A DNA stretch of 64,000 nucleotides from Rhodocyclaceae bacterium UBA1310 (GCA_002307175.1 DBTS01000076.1:14024-78023); one strand, 5' to 3'. Positions 37,971-48,433 are shown, numbered from the stretch's first letter. Notes: a model not told the origin generated them from the letters alone. Numbers and translations: made by a program.

Positions 37971-39854
37971 ATGGAACTGAAGGCCCCGGAACAGGAAGTC
38001 TCGCGTTTTCGCGCCCGCGTTGCCGCAGCAGCTGTGCTGGTGCTGGTCGGCTTCGCGCTGATCATTGCGCGCTTCGTGTATCTGCAAATCATCCGCTACG
38101 ATTACTACTCCACGCGCGCCGAGGAAAACCGCATCTCGCTGGTGCCGATCGAGCCCAATCGCGGCCTCATCACAGACCGCAAAGGGGTGGTGATGGCGCG
38201 CAACTATTCGGCCTATACGCTGGAAATCACGCCTTCCAAGGTTGGCAACGTTGATGACACCATCGACGATCTGGCCGAGTTCATCGATATCCAGGCCAAG
38301 GACCGCAAGCGCTTCAAAAAACTTGTCGAGGAAAGCAAGAACTTCGAATCGCTGCCAATCCGCACCCGGCTCACCGACGAGGAAGTTGCCAAATTCATCG
38401 CCCGCCGTTACCGCTTCCCCGGTGTCGACATCAAGGCCCGCCTGTTCCGCCAATACCCGCTCAACGATCTTGCCTCGCACGCGATCGGCTATATCGGCCG
38501 CATCAACCAGAAGGAAATGGCCAAGATCGAAGAAGATGACGACATGGTCGAAAACTATCGCGGCACGGAACATATCGGCAAAACCGGGCTGGAACAGAGT
38601 TACGAAAACGACCTGCACGGTGTCACCGGTTTTGAGCAGGTCGAGGTCGACGCCTCGGGGCGTGCCGTGCGCTCACTCGCCCGCACGCCACCGATTCCGG
38701 GCAATAACCTGCAGTTGACGCTGGATTCCGATCTCCAACGCGTTGCCGAACAGGCTTTTGGCGACCGCCGTGGTGCGCTGGTGGCGATTGATCCAAACAA
38801 TGGGGACATTCTGGCCTTTGTTTCCATGCCCCGCTTCGACCCAAACCTGTTTGTGGACGGCATCACCCCGGACAACTGGGATGTGCTCAACACTTCGGCA
38901 GACAAACCCATGCTCAACCGCGCCCTCAACGGCGCCTACCCACCAGGCTCAACCTTCAAGCCCTTCATGGCCCTCGGCGCCCTGGAAACCGGCAAACGTT
39001 CCGCCAGCATGATCTTCAACGACCCAGGGTACTTTGTTTTCGGCAATAACACCTTCCATGATGACAAGGTCGGTGGTCACGGTGCCGTCGACATGGTCAA
39101 GTCGATTGTGGTCTCCTGCGATTCTTATTACTACTCCCTCGCCAACGACATGGGGATCGATCTGATCGCCAGTTTTATGAGCAAGCTCGGTTTCGGCGCC
39201 AGAACCGGCATTGATATCGAAGGGGAGTCCGTCGGCGTACTGCCCTCACCCGAATGGAAGAAACGCCGCTTCAAACGCCCCGAACAGCAAAAGTGGTACG
39301 CCGGCGAAACCATCTCGATCGGTATCGGCCAGGGCTACAACGCCTACACCATGCTGCAGATGGCACACGCCACCGCCACGCTGGCTGGCGGCGGTGTAGT
39401 CTACAAGCCCCATCTGGTGAAATATGTCACCGATGCGGCTTCTGGCAAACGCCGCACCATCGAACCCACACCGATTGCCACGCTCGATTTCAAACCCGAG
39501 CATCTGGATGTAATCCGCCGCGCCATGGTCGGCGTAACCACCTTTGGGACGGGTGCAAAGGCGTTCCAAGGCGCCAAATACCAGGTGGCAGGCAAGACCG
39601 GGACGGCGCAGGTGTTCTCCCTGAAGGGGGCCAAATACCATGAAGGCGATGTGCATGAGCGGCTACGTGACCACGCGGTGTTCATCGCCTACGCGCCGGC
39701 AGACCATCCGAAGATCGCGATGGCAGTACTCGTCGAAAATGGTGGTTGGGGAGCCCAGGCAGCCGCGCCTATTGCGCGTCAGGTTCTGGACTATTATCTG
39801 GAAGGGATCAAGCCGACGGGCGCGGCCCCGGATGAGGAAGGGGCGGAAGAATGA
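37971..39854 (+). CDS. mrdA: penicillin-binding protein 2
   Basis: 627-residue class B PBP. Membrane anchor about 20-42; pedestal with RGLITDRKGVVMARN; transpeptidase domain with SxxK at PPGSTFKPF (S327), SxN-type SCD in VVSCDSYYYSLAN, and KTG in VAGKTGTAQV. It cross-links side-wall peptidoglycan with RodA. The 4-bp overlap with rodA indicates coupling. Confidence 0.97.
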   Translation: MELKAPEQEVSRFRARVAAAAVLVLVGFALIIARFVYLQIIRYDYYSTRAEENRISLVPIEPNRGLITDRKGVVMARNYSAYTLEITPSKVGNVDDTIDDLAEFIDIQAKDRKRFKKLVEESKNFESLPIRTRLTDEEVAKFIARRYRFPGVDIKARLFRQYPLNDLASHAIGYIGRINQKEMAKIEEDDDMVENYRGTEHIGKTGLEQSYENDLHGVTGFEQVEVDASGRAVRSLARTPPIPGNNLQLTLDSDLQRVAEQAFGDRRGALVAIDPNNGDILAFVSMPRFDPNLFVDGITPDNWDVLNTSADKPMLNRALNGAYPPGSTFKPFMALGALETGKRSASMIFNDPGYFVFGNNTFHDDKVGGHGAVDMVKSIVVSCDSYYYSLANDMGIDLIASFMSKLGFGARTGIDIEGESVGVLPSPEWKKRRFKRPEQQKWYAGETISIGIGQGYNAYTMLQMAHATATLAGGGVVYKPHLVKYVTDAASGKRRTIEPTPIATLDFKPEHLDVIRRAMVGVTTFGTGAKAFQGAKYQVAGKTGTAQVFSLKGAKYHEGDVHERLRDHAVFIAYAPADHPKIAMAVLVENGGWGAQAAAPIARQVLDYYLEGIKPTGAAPDEEGAEE

Positions 39855-40984
39855 TCACGCTCGGTGAGGTTCGCTATTTTCTGCAGCGCATTGTCCGCCC
39901 GATTGATCCGTTTCTGCTGGTGATATCGCTGATCATCATGGGCTGTGCCTACGTGGTGATGCTGAGTGCTTCGCCGGAGCGCATCAACTCGCATATCATC
40001 AACATCTGCGCGGCACTCGTGGTGATGTGGATTGTCGCGGGCCAGCCACCGCAGCGCTTGCACAATTTTGCCGTGCCCCTGTACGTACTGGGTCTGCTCC
40101 TGCTGATCGGCGTGGCCCTCTTCGGGGATGTCTCCAAAGGTGCGCGCCGCTGGCTCAACCTTGGCGTGATGCGCATTCAGCCTTCCGAGCTGATGAAGAT
40201 CGCGATGCCGCTGATGCTTGCCTGGTACTTCCAGCGACGCGAAGGCAGCCTGAAGTTCTACGACTTTCTCGTTGCCATCGTGATCCTCGCAGTTCCGACG
40301 GCACTGATCATCATCCAGCCAGACCTTGGTACAGCCATTCTGGTGCTCGCCGCAGGCTTCTTCGTGATCTTCTTTGCCGGCCTGTCCTGGAAGCTGATCA
40401 TTCCGGCCGGCGTTCTCGGCATTGCCGCCATCGTCGCCATCGTGAGTTACCAGGACCAGATCTGCGCATCAGACGTCAAATGGCCAGGGCTCCACGATTA
40501 CCAGAAACATCGCGTGTGTACGCTGCTTGACCCTTCTTCCGACCCACGCGGCAAGGGTTTCCACACCATTCAGTCAACCATCGCAGTCGGCTCCGGTGGC
40601 TTTTTCGGCAAGGGCTGGCGCATGGGTACCCAGACCCATCTGGATTTTCTGCCGGAACGCCATACAGACTTCATCCTCGCCGTGGTATCAGAGGAGTTCG
40701 GCTTTGCCGGGGTGCTGGCAATTGCCATACTGTACTGTCTGCTGATCGGGCGTGGCCTGCTGATTGCAAGTAACGCCGCCACCATGTTTGGACGCCTGCT
40801 GGCGGGGGCGGTAACGATGATTTTCTTTACATTCGCCTTCGTGAACATGGGCATGGTCAGCGGCATCCTGCCTGTCGTTGGCGTACCTTTACCAATGATA
40901 AGCTATGGCGGTACATCGCTCGTCACACTGTGCCTGGGGATCGGCATCCTGATGAGTATCCAGCAGCATCGCCGGCGCCGATAG
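39851..40984 (+). CDS. mrdB: SEDS glycosyltransferase RodA
   Basis: 377 residues, ten predicted membrane segments. SEDS marks include LNLGVMRIQPSELMKIAMPLMLAWYF, IIIQPDLGTAILVL (catalytic Asp region), GSGGFFGKGWRMGTQTHLDFLPERHTDFI and GVPLPMISYGGTSLV. Polymerises glycan strands with PBP2. Confidence 0.97.
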   Translation: MITLGEVRYFLQRIVRPIDPFLLVISLIIMGCAYVVMLSASPERINSHIINICAALVVMWIVAGQPPQRLHNFAVPLYVLGLLLLIGVALFGDVSKGARRWLNLGVMRIQPSELMKIAMPLMLAWYFQRREGSLKFYDFLVAIVILAVPTALIIIQPDLGTAILVLAAGFFVIFFAGLSWKLIIPAGVLGIAAIVAIVSYQDQICASDVKWPGLHDYQKHRVCTLLDPSSDPRGKGFHTIQSTIAVGSGGFFGKGWRMGTQTHLDFLPERHTDFILAVVSEEFGFAGVLAIAILYCLLIGRGLLIASNAATMFGRLLAGAVTMIFFTFAFVNMGMVSGILPVVGVPLPMISYGGTSLVTLCLGIGILMSIQQHRRRR

Positions 40985-40995
40985 GAATGTCTGTC

Positions 40996-42051
40996 ATGCA
41001 GTCTGTCACCCTCGCCCGCCTTTTCCCGCTTCTCGTCTGCCTGCTCGTGGCCGGTCTGCTCGACGGTTGCGCGACCACCTCATACGCCCCGCCAGCCTCT
41101 GCACCGGTCACTGCCGGTACTGCAAGCCACTCCACGGCCCCCCAGACGGCCCCCCAGACGGCGGCCAAGGCACCCGCAGGCTCAAGTTCGCGCAAGGGTG
41201 GCGGCTATTATCTCGACGATGGCCCGGAAGACACAATTCCCCCCAACCTGGACAGTGTGCCCGACGCCGTACCCCGCGCCGAGCCGCTGCGCCCGGCAGC
41301 CAATCGGCCTTATACCGCACTGGGCACAGCTTTCACTCCTCTGCAGAGCGTCCAGCCTTTCAGCCAGACCGGCATGGGTACCTGGTACGGCAAAAAATTC
41401 AACGGCGCCAAGACCTCCAGTGGCGAAAAATACGACATGTATTCGATGACGGCAGCCCACCCCACCCTGCCGATCCCAAGTTATGCACGCGTGACAAACC
41501 TCACCAACGGCCGCAGCGTGATCGTGCGCGTCAATGACCGTGGCCCTTTCCTGCACAGCCGCATCATCGACCTCTCGTATGTGGCCGCCTGGAAACTAGG
41601 CTATATCAACCAGGGCAGTGCCAAACTCCAGGTCGATGCCATCGTGCCTGACGAACTCGACAGCTTCCTTGCCAGCAACACAGGCCTGGCGAGCACTCCC
41701 GGCACGTCAGCCACGCCATCACCAGCGCCTGCAGCTGCGCCGACACCCACGCCCACGCCACCCAGCGGCAGCGATGTTTCGCCCGCACCCGCTACGGCAG
41801 CAGTAGCCCCCCTGCCTGTCAGTGGTGTGTTTCTGCAACTTGGCGCCTTCAATTCTGCCAACAACGCCGACAATTTCCGCGAATACGTGCAGAACGAACT
41901 GAAGTGGCTACAGCAGGAAATCCATACCGAACTCATCGGTGACCGTTATCGCCTGCGCGTTGGCCCCTTCCGCAGCACTGATGAAGCGCGCAGCGTAAGT
42001 GAGCGCATCGCTTCACGCCTGCGTGTGCAGCCTTTTCTGGTACAACGCTAA
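40996..42051 (+). CDS. rlpA: RlpA family lipoprotein with SPOR domain
   Basis: 351 residues. ATG 40996 is nine bases after AGGA; ATG 40987 abuts it. Lipoprotein signal with Cys 25 (LLDGC). A double-psi beta-barrel domain (about 125-215) has GMGTWYGKKFNGAKTSSGEKYDMYSMTAAHPTLP and VRVNDRGPFLHSRIIDLS, with the catalytic Asp and His of lytic transglycosylases. A Pro/Ala/Thr linker leads to a C-terminal SPOR domain (about 275-350) that binds denuded glycan. Cleaves septal or lateral peptidoglycan. Confidence 0.93.
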   Translation: MQSVTLARLFPLLVCLLVAGLLDGCATTSYAPPASAPVTAGTASHSTAPQTAPQTAAKAPAGSSSRKGGGYYLDDGPEDTIPPNLDSVPDAVPRAEPLRPAANRPYTALGTAFTPLQSVQPFSQTGMGTWYGKKFNGAKTSSGEKYDMYSMTAAHPTLPIPSYARVTNLTNGRSVIVRVNDRGPFLHSRIIDLSYVAAWKLGYINQGSAKLQVDAIVPDELDSFLASNTGLASTPGTSATPSPAPAAAPTPTPTPPSGSDVSPAPATAAVAPLPVSGVFLQLGAFNSANNADNFREYVQNELKWLQQEIHTELIGDRYRLRVGPFRSTDEARSVSERIASRLRVQPFLVQR

Positions 42052-42301
42052 GCCCGGTCTGGCTCGCACTGCACGATGATTTCTGGACACAGGAAAAACA
42101 CCGGGCTGCGGGCAGGCAGACTCTTGAAGTCTGGCAGGGTTGCCGCAACATTTAATTGACCTGCCTGGCAGGAAAAAGAGCGTCATCTCGCAGTAAAATC
42201 CAGATCCGGCGCCCCATGTCTGTTTCCATCGTGAAGCCTCTGCATGAGCCGTGCGGGACGCAGGCAGACCATTGAACCCACTGGCTGAAACAGGAGAAAA
42301 G
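42052..42301 (+). other. intergenic region between rlpA and ybeD
   Basis: 250 bp. AGCCCGGT at 42051-42058 and ACCGGGCT at 42100-42107 can pair over a 41-base loop, and a short CCTGCC/GGCAGG hairpin lies at 42160-42172. No T tract follows either. Nothing else recognised; presumably holds the ybeD-lipBA promoter. Confidence 0.35.
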
Positions 42302-42577
42302 ATGTCCGACCCCAACACCACCAGCTCTCTGCTGGAATTCCCCTGCGACTTCCCGCTTAAAGTCATGGGCGCACGGACCGAGAACTTCGCCCAGACCATT
42401 GTGGATGTTGTGCTGCGCCATGCGCCAGACTTCAACCCGGCCACCGCCGAGATGCGCCCCTCGGCCAAGGGCAACTATCTCTCCCTGACCTGCACCATCC
42501 GCGCCACGTCGCAGCTACAACTGGATAATCTGTATCGCGAACTTAGCGCGCATCCAATGGTCAAGGTGGTATTGTGA
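42302..42577 (+). CDS. ybeD: YbeD family (DUF493) protein
   Basis: 91 residues from ATG 42302, preceded by CAGGAGAAAAG. DUF493 sequence: LLEFPCDFPLKVMGARTENFAQTIVDVVLRHAP and NYLSLTCTIRATSQLQLDNLYRELSAHPMVKVVL. A small ferredoxin-fold protein, possibly an allosteric regulator linked to lipoate or cell wall genes. Its stop overlaps the lipB start. Confidence 0.92.
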   Translation: MSDPNTTSSLLEFPCDFPLKVMGARTENFAQTIVDVVLRHAPDFNPATAEMRPSAKGNYLSLTCTIRATSQLQLDNLYRELSAHPMVKVVL

Positions 42578-43293
42578 TGAACGGGCCGCATGAGGAAAGG
42601 TGGAAGGAAGACGGTGGCAATCTGGTAGCGCCCTGCAACGCAAACGATGCCACCGGTGACCATCCACCTTCCCTCATCCGGCGTCTCCTCGGCACCGTGG
42701 CGTATGAACCCACCTGGCGTGCGCAACAGAAATTCACGGCTGAACGCACTGCGGAAACCCCTGACGAGTTATGGTTGTTACAACACGAGCCGGTCTATAC
42801 ACTGGGGCTCGCAGGTGACGTTCGCCATCTGCTGGACGCCAGTGAAATCCCTCTCGTCAAGATTGATCGTGGAGGCCAGATCACCTACCACGGGCCCGGT
42901 CAGGCCGTCGTCTATCTGCTGATCAATCTGGGGCGCCGGCATCTGAAGGTGCGCGAACAGGTTCGCCTGATGGAACAGGCCATGCTTGATGTGTTGGAAA
43001 CTTTTGGCGTTCATGCCGAACGCCACGATGGCGCGCCCGGAGTCTACGTGGCCGATGCCAAGATTGGGGCTTTGGGCCTGAAGATCAGCCGTGGCTGCAG
43101 TTATCACGGCCTCTCGCTGAACGTAAATCTCGATCTGGCCCCATTCCATCACATCAACCCCTGCGGCTATGCCGGGCTGCGCAGCACCAGCCTGGCAAAC
43201 GAAGGGGTCGTGACGAATGTTGATGTGGTGTTGGACCGCCTTGCTGCGCGTCTGACCGAACTGCTGGACCGCGATTACCCGATCGCCCAATAA
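42577..43293 (+). CDS. lipB: octanoyltransferase LipB
   Basis: 238 residues from ATG 42577, which overlaps the ybeD stop by one base (GTG 42574 is an alternative). Family marks: GGQITYHGPGQAVVYLL, GVYVADAKIGALGLKISRGCSYHG (catalytic Lys) and FHHINPCGYAGL (catalytic Cys). Moves octanoate from acyl carrier protein to lipoyl domains. About 35 residues before the conserved core are extra compared with E. coli LipB. Confidence 0.95.
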   Translation: MNGPHEERWKEDGGNLVAPCNANDATGDHPPSLIRRLLGTVAYEPTWRAQQKFTAERTAETPDELWLLQHEPVYTLGLAGDVRHLLDASEIPLVKIDRGGQITYHGPGQAVVYLLINLGRRHLKVREQVRLMEQAMLDVLETFGVHAERHDGAPGVYVADAKIGALGLKISRGCSYHGLSLNVNLDLAPFHHINPCGYAGLRSTSLANEGVVTNVDVVLDRLAARLTELLDRDYPIAQ

Positions 43294-43311
43294 AGAGAGA
43301 AAGAACCCATC

Positions 43312-44262
43312 ATGACAAGCGATACCCCCCGCAAACAACGTGGCGCGGAGAAGACCGCGCGGATTCCGATCAAGATCGTACCGGCTGAAAAGCTGCGCAA
43401 GCCCGAGTGGATCCGCATCAAACTTGGCTCGACAGAAGAAACCCAGCGTTTCAACGAGATCAAGGACACCCTGCGTCACCACAAGCTGCATACCGTTTGC
43501 GAGGAGGCTTCCTGCCCGAACATTCACGAATGTTTTGGCAAGGGCACGGCAACCTTCATGATCATGGGCGACATCTGTACGCGCCGTTGCCCCTTCTGCG
43601 ATGTCGGCCACGGCCGCCCCGAGCCGCTCAACCCGAACGAACCCGCAGATCTGGCGCAAACCATTGCCGCCATGCGCCTGAATTACGTTGTCATCACCTC
43701 GGTAGACCGTGATGACCTGCGCGACGGTGGCGCCCAGCATTTCGTCGATTGCATCCAGGAAGTACGCAAAGCCAGCCCGGCGACCCGCATCGAAGTACTG
43801 GTGCCGGATTTCCGCGGGCGCATGGAAATTGCCGTCGACATTTTCAATGCAGCTCCTCCCGATGTGATGAATCACAATCTGGAAACCGTGCCACGCCTCT
43901 ATAAAGCAGCCCGTCCCGGCGCCGACTATGAATGGTCGCTAAAGCTGTTGCAGGAATTCCATAAGCATCAGCCGGAAGTTCCCACCAAGAGCGGCCTGAT
44001 GGTGGGCCTTGGCGAAACCGATGAGGAAATCCTGCAGGTCATGCGCGATCTGCGTGCACATGACGTGGAGATGCTTACAATCGGCCAGTACCTGCAACCT
44101 TCGGGTGGCCATCTGCCGGTGCTGCGTTACGTGACACCGGAAACCTTCAAAATGTTCGAAACCGAAGCCCTGAAGATGGGTTTCAAGAATGCAGCCTGCG
44201 GCCCGATGGTACGCTCCAGCTACTGGGCGGACCAGCAGGCCCATGGCGCAGGCGTGGTCTAA
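43312..44262 (+). CDS. lipA: lipoyl synthase LipA
   Basis: 316-residue radical SAM enzyme. The auxiliary cluster motif [12 protein letters not shown] and the radical SAM motif [10 protein letters not shown] are both complete, and the C-terminal serine ligand lies in MVRSSYWAD. Inserts two sulfurs into octanoyl groups. 18 bp after lipB. Confidence 0.98.
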   Translation: MTSDTPRKQRGAEKTARIPIKIVPAEKLRKPEWIRIKLGSTEETQRFNEIKDTLRHHKLHTVCEEASCPNIHECFGKGTATFMIMGDICTRRCPFCDVGHGRPEPLNPNEPADLAQTIAAMRLNYVVITSVDRDDLRDGGAQHFVDCIQEVRKASPATRIEVLVPDFRGRMEIAVDIFNAAPPDVMNHNLETVPRLYKAARPGADYEWSLKLLQEFHKHQPEVPTKSGLMVGLGETDEEILQVMRDLRAHDVEMLTIGQYLQPSGGHLPVLRYVTPETFKMFETEALKMGFKNAACGPMVRSSYWADQQAHGAGVV

Positions 44263-44343
44263 GCAGCTGCCGACTGCGACTTATGGCAGTCCGCGGTCGG
44301 CAACATACGGGCAAGTTCCAAGAAGAAGACAGAAAGAGTCGCC

Positions 44344-45222
44344 ATGGATCTCAAAAGACTGCGCTATTTCTGCACGATTCTCGAACAGGGCTCCATCAGC
44401 AAGGCCGCAGAGATCCTGTGCATTGCCCAGCCACCATTAAGCAAGCGCCTGCAGGAGCTTGAAGAGGAAATCGGCGCGCCACTGCTGGTTCGTACCGGGC
44501 GGCGCCTTGAGCCTACCGAGGCGGGGCAGTTTCTTTATCAGCGTGCCTGCGAGATCCTGCGTCTGGTCGAAGAGACCAAACAGAAGGCTGTAGCAATTGC
44601 CAACACCGAAAAGCGCGTGTTGCGCGTCGGCGTATCGTATCTGTTCCAGCGCTTCTTCTTTCCAGTGATCCAGGAACTCTACCGGCGCAATCCGCGCGCC
44701 GAAATTGCCATCTCTATTTCCGACTCCAGCCATCTGGAATACCTGCTGCAAAAAGGCACTATCGACATTGCCCTGATGCAGCGCCCGGGAAATTCCGATG
44801 GATTCGAACTGACTCTGTTTCCAGCCGTGGGAATCCAGGCACTTGTATCCACGGAATTGTTGCCCAAAATACCAGACCATCCACTCTCCATTGAAGACTT
44901 TGGCGACTTTCCACTCATTCTGATGCGACGCGTGGAAGGCGCGGGAACCTTCGAAAAGATCCTCGACTACCTGCGCAAGGCGGGTGTCGAACCACACGTC
45001 AAGATGCATGTCTCTGACCCCTGCGTCGCCATCGAGATGCTTGAAACCGGCACGGTCGCCGCAATCTTCGTACCCGCCACGGAAGTGCTACCTTCGCGCA
45101 GCGGACGCTTCGTCGCCGTCGAAATCGAGCCCAGCCCCCTCTTCTTCGTACCTGCAGCAGTACGTCTGTCTATTGCGCCTGCGATGCCTGAAGTGCAGGA
45201 CATTATTTCCGACTTCATCTGA
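44344..45222 (+). CDS. LysR family transcriptional regulator
   Basis: 292 residues. N-terminal helix-turn-helix: MDLKRLRYFCTILEQGSISKAAEILCIAQPPLSKRLQELEEEIG. The effector domain (about 90-290) is the periplasmic-binding fold. It lies directly upstream of, and in the same direction as, the ubiD cluster. A T-N11-A dyad at 45437-45455 in the following gap is a candidate binding site, so it likely controls that cluster in response to an aromatic acid. Confidence 0.92.
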   Translation: MDLKRLRYFCTILEQGSISKAAEILCIAQPPLSKRLQELEEEIGAPLLVRTGRRLEPTEAGQFLYQRACEILRLVEETKQKAVAIANTEKRVLRVGVSYLFQRFFFPVIQELYRRNPRAEIAISISDSSHLEYLLQKGTIDIALMQRPGNSDGFELTLFPAVGIQALVSTELLPKIPDHPLSIEDFGDFPLILMRRVEGAGTFEKILDYLRKAGVEPHVKMHVSDPCVAIEMLETGTVAAIFVPATEVLPSRSGRFVAVEIEPSPLFFVPAAVRLSIAPAMPEVQDIISDFI

Positions 45223-45436
45223 GCACAAGCATCCTTGCAAGGGGTGAGCGTCAATCTCCGTCGCTCCCTCGTCAGGCACGTCAATCCGCCCGAATTCCCT
45301 CTGTTTTCGGTCTTTCCAAAAGCCCCCCGGGGTTTCCCCAATCCCTCTTGCATAGGGCCTTTCAGCCCTTCGGCAAGCATTTTTCAAACGATTCCTGCCT
45401 ATAACTTTTTTGGTATGGGCCACACAACGAAAACGG

Positions 45437-45455
45437 TATTTTCCGGCTGGGAATA
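45437..45455 (+). promoter_or_regulatory. candidate LysR box before ubiD
   Basis: TATT (45437-45440), eleven bases, AATA (45452-45455): the T-N11-A dyad typical of LysR-type sites. A possible -10 box TATAGT lies at 45463-45468, and CGTATACG at 45474-45481 is a second perfect palindrome. Confidence 0.5.
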
Positions 45456-45516
45456 GCAAACCTATAGTTCATCCGTATACGAATTTAGAAATTTTGTTGA
45501 TGGAAGGATGAATCAT

Positions 45517-47004
45517 ATGAATGAAAAAAAACCCGAGGTAACCGACCTGCGCTCCGCGCTGGCGCTGCTCGAATCAATTCCGGGCGAGCTGGTTTCCACA
45601 AACACTGAAGTCGACCCGAACGCTGAACTCTCCGGTGTCTATCGGCGCGTCGGTGCCGGTGGCACCTGTATGCGCCCGACCAAGATCGGTGGCCCCGCCA
45701 TGATCTTCAACAAGGTCAAGGGTTACCCCGACTTCCGCGTCGCAATCGGCCTGATGGCTTCACGCAAGCGCGTGGGCTATCTGCTGAACTGCGAACCGAA
45801 GCGCCTGGGCTTCCTGCTCAAGGATGCGGTCAATCACGCCATCGCCCCTGTGACGATCGACGCAGCCAAGGCTGCCAGCCGCGAAGTGGTGCATCTGGCA
45901 AGCGACCCGGACTTCGATCTGCGCAAGCTGATTCCGGCGCCGACCAACACGCCGGAAGATGCCGGCCCCTACCTCACGATGGGCATGTGCTACGCCTCTG
46001 ACCCTGACACTGGCGAATCGGATATCACGATTCACCGCCTGTGCGTGCAGAGCCGCGACGAACTGTCCATGTGGCTGACCCCGGGCCGTCACATCGACGC
46101 TTTCCGCATGAAGGCTGAAGCTGCCGGCAAGCCCCTGCCGATCTCGATCTCCATCGGTGTTGATCCGGCTGTCGAAATCGCCGCCTGCTTCGAACCGCCC
46201 ACCACACCGCAGGGTTTTGATGAACTCTCAATCGCGGGTGCTCTGCGTGGCAAGGCTATCGAAATGGTCAAGTGTCTGACCATCAATGAACGCGCCATCG
46301 CCAATGCTGAAATCGTGATCGAAGGTGAACTGCTGCCCAACGTGCGTCTGGTGGAAGACCAGCACACCCACACTGGCAAGGCCATGCCGGAATTCCCTGG
46401 GTATACCGGTGAATCCAAGCCTGCTCTGCCGGTGATCAAGGTCAAGGCTGTGACACACCGTCGCAACCCGATCCTGCAGACAACCGTTGGCCCGTCCGAA
46501 GAACACGTCTCCATGGCCGGCATCCCGACGGAAGGCTCCATTCTGGGTCTGGTGGAAAAAGCCATGCCGGGCAAGCTGCTCAACGTGTATGCCCACTCCG
46601 CTGGCGGCGGCAAGTTCCTCGCCGTGATGCAGTTCAAGAAGAGCAATCCGGCGGATGAAGGCCGTCACCGTCAGGCTGCGCTGCTCGCCTTTGCTGCCTA
46701 CCCGGAGCTCAAGAATGTGATCCTGGTTGACGAAGATGTGGATATCTTCGACAGCAACGAAGTGCTGTGGGCCATGCAGACCCGCTATCAGGGCGATGTG
46801 GACACCATCTTCATTCCGGGCGTGCGCTGCCATCCGCTGGATCCGTCACAGATTCCCGGGTACAGCCCGTCGATCACGCAGCTTGGTATGTCGTGCAAGA
46901 CGATTTTCGACTGCACCGTGCCGTTCCACCTGAAGTCGCACTTCGAGCGTTCGAAGTTCATGGAAGTTGATGTCAAGCGCTTCCTGCCGGACTTTGAAGA
47001 CTAA
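45517..47004 (+). CDS. UbiD family aromatic acid decarboxylase, AroY/LpdC-like
   Basis: 495 residues from ATG 45517, nine bases after GGAAGG (ATG 45508 directly abuts that site). The sequence follows Klebsiella AroY (protocatechuate decarboxylase) and Lactobacillus LpdC (gallate decarboxylase) along its length: [79 protein letters not shown] and [17 protein letters not shown]. Uses prenylated FMN, made by the next gene. Likely decarboxylates a hydroxybenzoate such as protocatechuate, gallate or 4-hydroxybenzoate; the exact substrate cannot be read from sequence. Confidence 0.92.
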   Translation: MNEKKPEVTDLRSALALLESIPGELVSTNTEVDPNAELSGVYRRVGAGGTCMRPTKIGGPAMIFNKVKGYPDFRVAIGLMASRKRVGYLLNCEPKRLGFLLKDAVNHAIAPVTIDAAKAASREVVHLASDPDFDLRKLIPAPTNTPEDAGPYLTMGMCYASDPDTGESDITIHRLCVQSRDELSMWLTPGRHIDAFRMKAEAAGKPLPISISIGVDPAVEIAACFEPPTTPQGFDELSIAGALRGKAIEMVKCLTINERAIANAEIVIEGELLPNVRLVEDQHTHTGKAMPEFPGYTGESKPALPVIKVKAVTHRRNPILQTTVGPSEEHVSMAGIPTEGSILGLVEKAMPGKLLNVYAHSAGGGKFLAVMQFKKSNPADEGRHRQAALLAFAAYPELKNVILVDEDVDIFDSNEVLWAMQTRYQGDVDTIFIPGVRCHPLDPSQIPGYSPSITQLGMSCKTIFDCTVPFHLKSHFERSKFMEVDVKRFLPDFED

Positions 47005-47015
47005 GAGGTAAGGGT

Positions 47016-47591
47016 ATGAGCAAGAGACGCGTCGTTGTCGGCATCAGTGGGGCCACAGGGTTTCAGTATGGTGTTAAGGCACTCGAACTTCTGCGTGAGC
47101 AGGATGTGGAAGTGCATCTGGTGGTTTCACGTGGTGCCGCATTGACGTGCTCTCTTGAGACCGGGCTTCCAATGGAGGAAGTAACGAAGCTGGCCGATGT
47201 CTGCCACCCCATCAACAATCTGGGAGCCTCGATTTCGAGCGGTTCCTTCGAGACGATCGGCATGCTGGTTGCTCCGTGTTCGATGCGAAGCCTGTCAGCC
47301 ATTGCGCATAACTTCTCCGACAACCTCCTGACCCGCGCTGCGGACGTCACCCTCAAGGAACGCCGCCGTCTGGTTCTGATGGTAAGGGAAACTCCGCTAA
47401 ATCTCGGCCACATCCGCAACATGGCGATGGTCACCGAGATGGGCGGAATCGTCTTCCCTCCCGTGCCAGCGATGTATCAGCGCCCGACCTCGCTTGACGA
47501 AGTCATCACGCACAGCGTCGGCAGGGCATTGGATCTTCTGGGTCTGCACGTACCGAAACTCCCGCGTTGGGGAGACGAGACTAACGGCTAA
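47016..47591 (+). CDS. UbiX-like flavin prenyltransferase
   Basis: 191 residues, 11 bp after ubiD, preceded by AGAGGTAAGGGT. Marks: [65 protein letters not shown] and [12 protein letters not shown]. Attaches dimethylallyl to FMN to give the prFMN cofactor for the neighbouring UbiD. Equivalent to the B subunit of hydroxybenzoate decarboxylase operons. A typical small D subunit is missing. Confidence 0.93.
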   Translation: MSKRRVVVGISGATGFQYGVKALELLREQDVEVHLVVSRGAALTCSLETGLPMEEVTKLADVCHPINNLGASISSGSFETIGMLVAPCSMRSLSAIAHNFSDNLLTRAADVTLKERRRLVLMVRETPLNLGHIRNMAMVTEMGGIVFPPVPAMYQRPTSLDEVITHSVGRALDLLGLHVPKLPRWGDETNG

Positions 47592-47653
47592 GCGATGACG
47601 GGAGCAGCACTATTGCGCTCTTCTGATCGCGCATTCTATGCAAGGATAATGAT

Positions 47654-48373
47654 ATGTATGTGGGTCCATTTGTAAACGGTGCCGCCGTCGCCATCGGCGG
47701 CCTGGGTGGCGCCTTCCTCGGCACCAAACTGCCGGAACGTCTGCGCCTGCAGATGCCCCAGACCTTTGGTCTGGCATCAATGGCGCTGGGCGTATCGATG
47801 ATCGTCAAGCTGCATCAGTTGCCGGCAGTGATTCTGGCCCTGATCGTTGGCGCCATCGTTGGTGAGCTGTGCTATCTGGAAAAGGGATTTGGCAAGGCCG
47901 GTGCTTCTGCCAAGGGGATCATTGAGCGAGTTTTTCCTCCCGCCGAAGGCCTCACTCAGGAACAGTTTCTTGAGAAATTCGTTGCCATCCTTGTGCTCTT
48001 CGCTGCCAGCGGCACCGGTATCTTCGGGGCCATGAACGAAGGCATGACGGGTGACCCGTCAATCCTGTTCGTGAAGTCCATTCTGGACTTCTTCACCTCG
48101 GCAATCTTCGCCACCGCGCTGGGCTACTCCGTCGCGGCTGTGTGCATTCCGCAGGTGATCATCCAGTTGATCCTGGCTTGCGCAGCCACCACCATCATGC
48201 CGCTGACCACACCGATCATGATCGGTGACTTCTCAGCGGTGGGCGGCTGCATCATGCTCGCCACCGGCTTCCGCATCTGCGGGGTGAAGCCATTCCCGGT
48301 CGGCAACATGATTCCGGCGCTGATCTTCGCAATGCCTTTCTCGCATCTTTGGACGGTGTGGTTCGGGCACTGA
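47654..48373 (+). CDS. DUF554 membrane protein
   Basis: 239 residues, ATG 47654 preceded by AAGGA. About six or seven membrane segments. Family marks: GPFVNGAAVAIGGLGGAFLGTKLPERLRLQMPQTFGLASMALG and LALIVGAIVGELCYLEKG. DUF554 (YdfK-like) proteins are of unknown function and probably transporters. Place in the cluster suggests uptake of the aromatic acid or export of the phenol; this is inference. Confidence 0.85.
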   Translation: MYVGPFVNGAAVAIGGLGGAFLGTKLPERLRLQMPQTFGLASMALGVSMIVKLHQLPAVILALIVGAIVGELCYLEKGFGKAGASAKGIIERVFPPAEGLTQEQFLEKFVAILVLFAASGTGIFGAMNEGMTGDPSILFVKSILDFFTSAIFATALGYSVAAVCIPQVIIQLILACAATTIMPLTTPIMIGDFSAVGGCIMLATGFRICGVKPFPVGNMIPALIFAMPFSHLWTVWFGH

Positions 48374-48394
48374 TCAGATCGGCATCTCTCCACA

Positions 48395-48433
48395 CGCGGA
48401 GCGCTTCCGAAGCACTGGAAGGCTCCGCGTTTT
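48395..48433 (+). terminator. rho-independent terminator after the DUF554 gene
   Basis: CGCGGAGC at 48395-48402 pairs with GCTCCGCG at 48422-48429, with an inner CTTCC/GGAAG stem, followed by TTTTC. It splits the cluster into ubiD-ubiX-DUF554 and yhbP-hbpS-SDR. Confidence 0.8.

Noticed and set aside
41136..41164. Short tandem repeat in rlpA
   Set aside because: Two copies of a 12-base unit in the Ala/Pro/Thr linker; ordinary slippage in low-complexity coding DNA.
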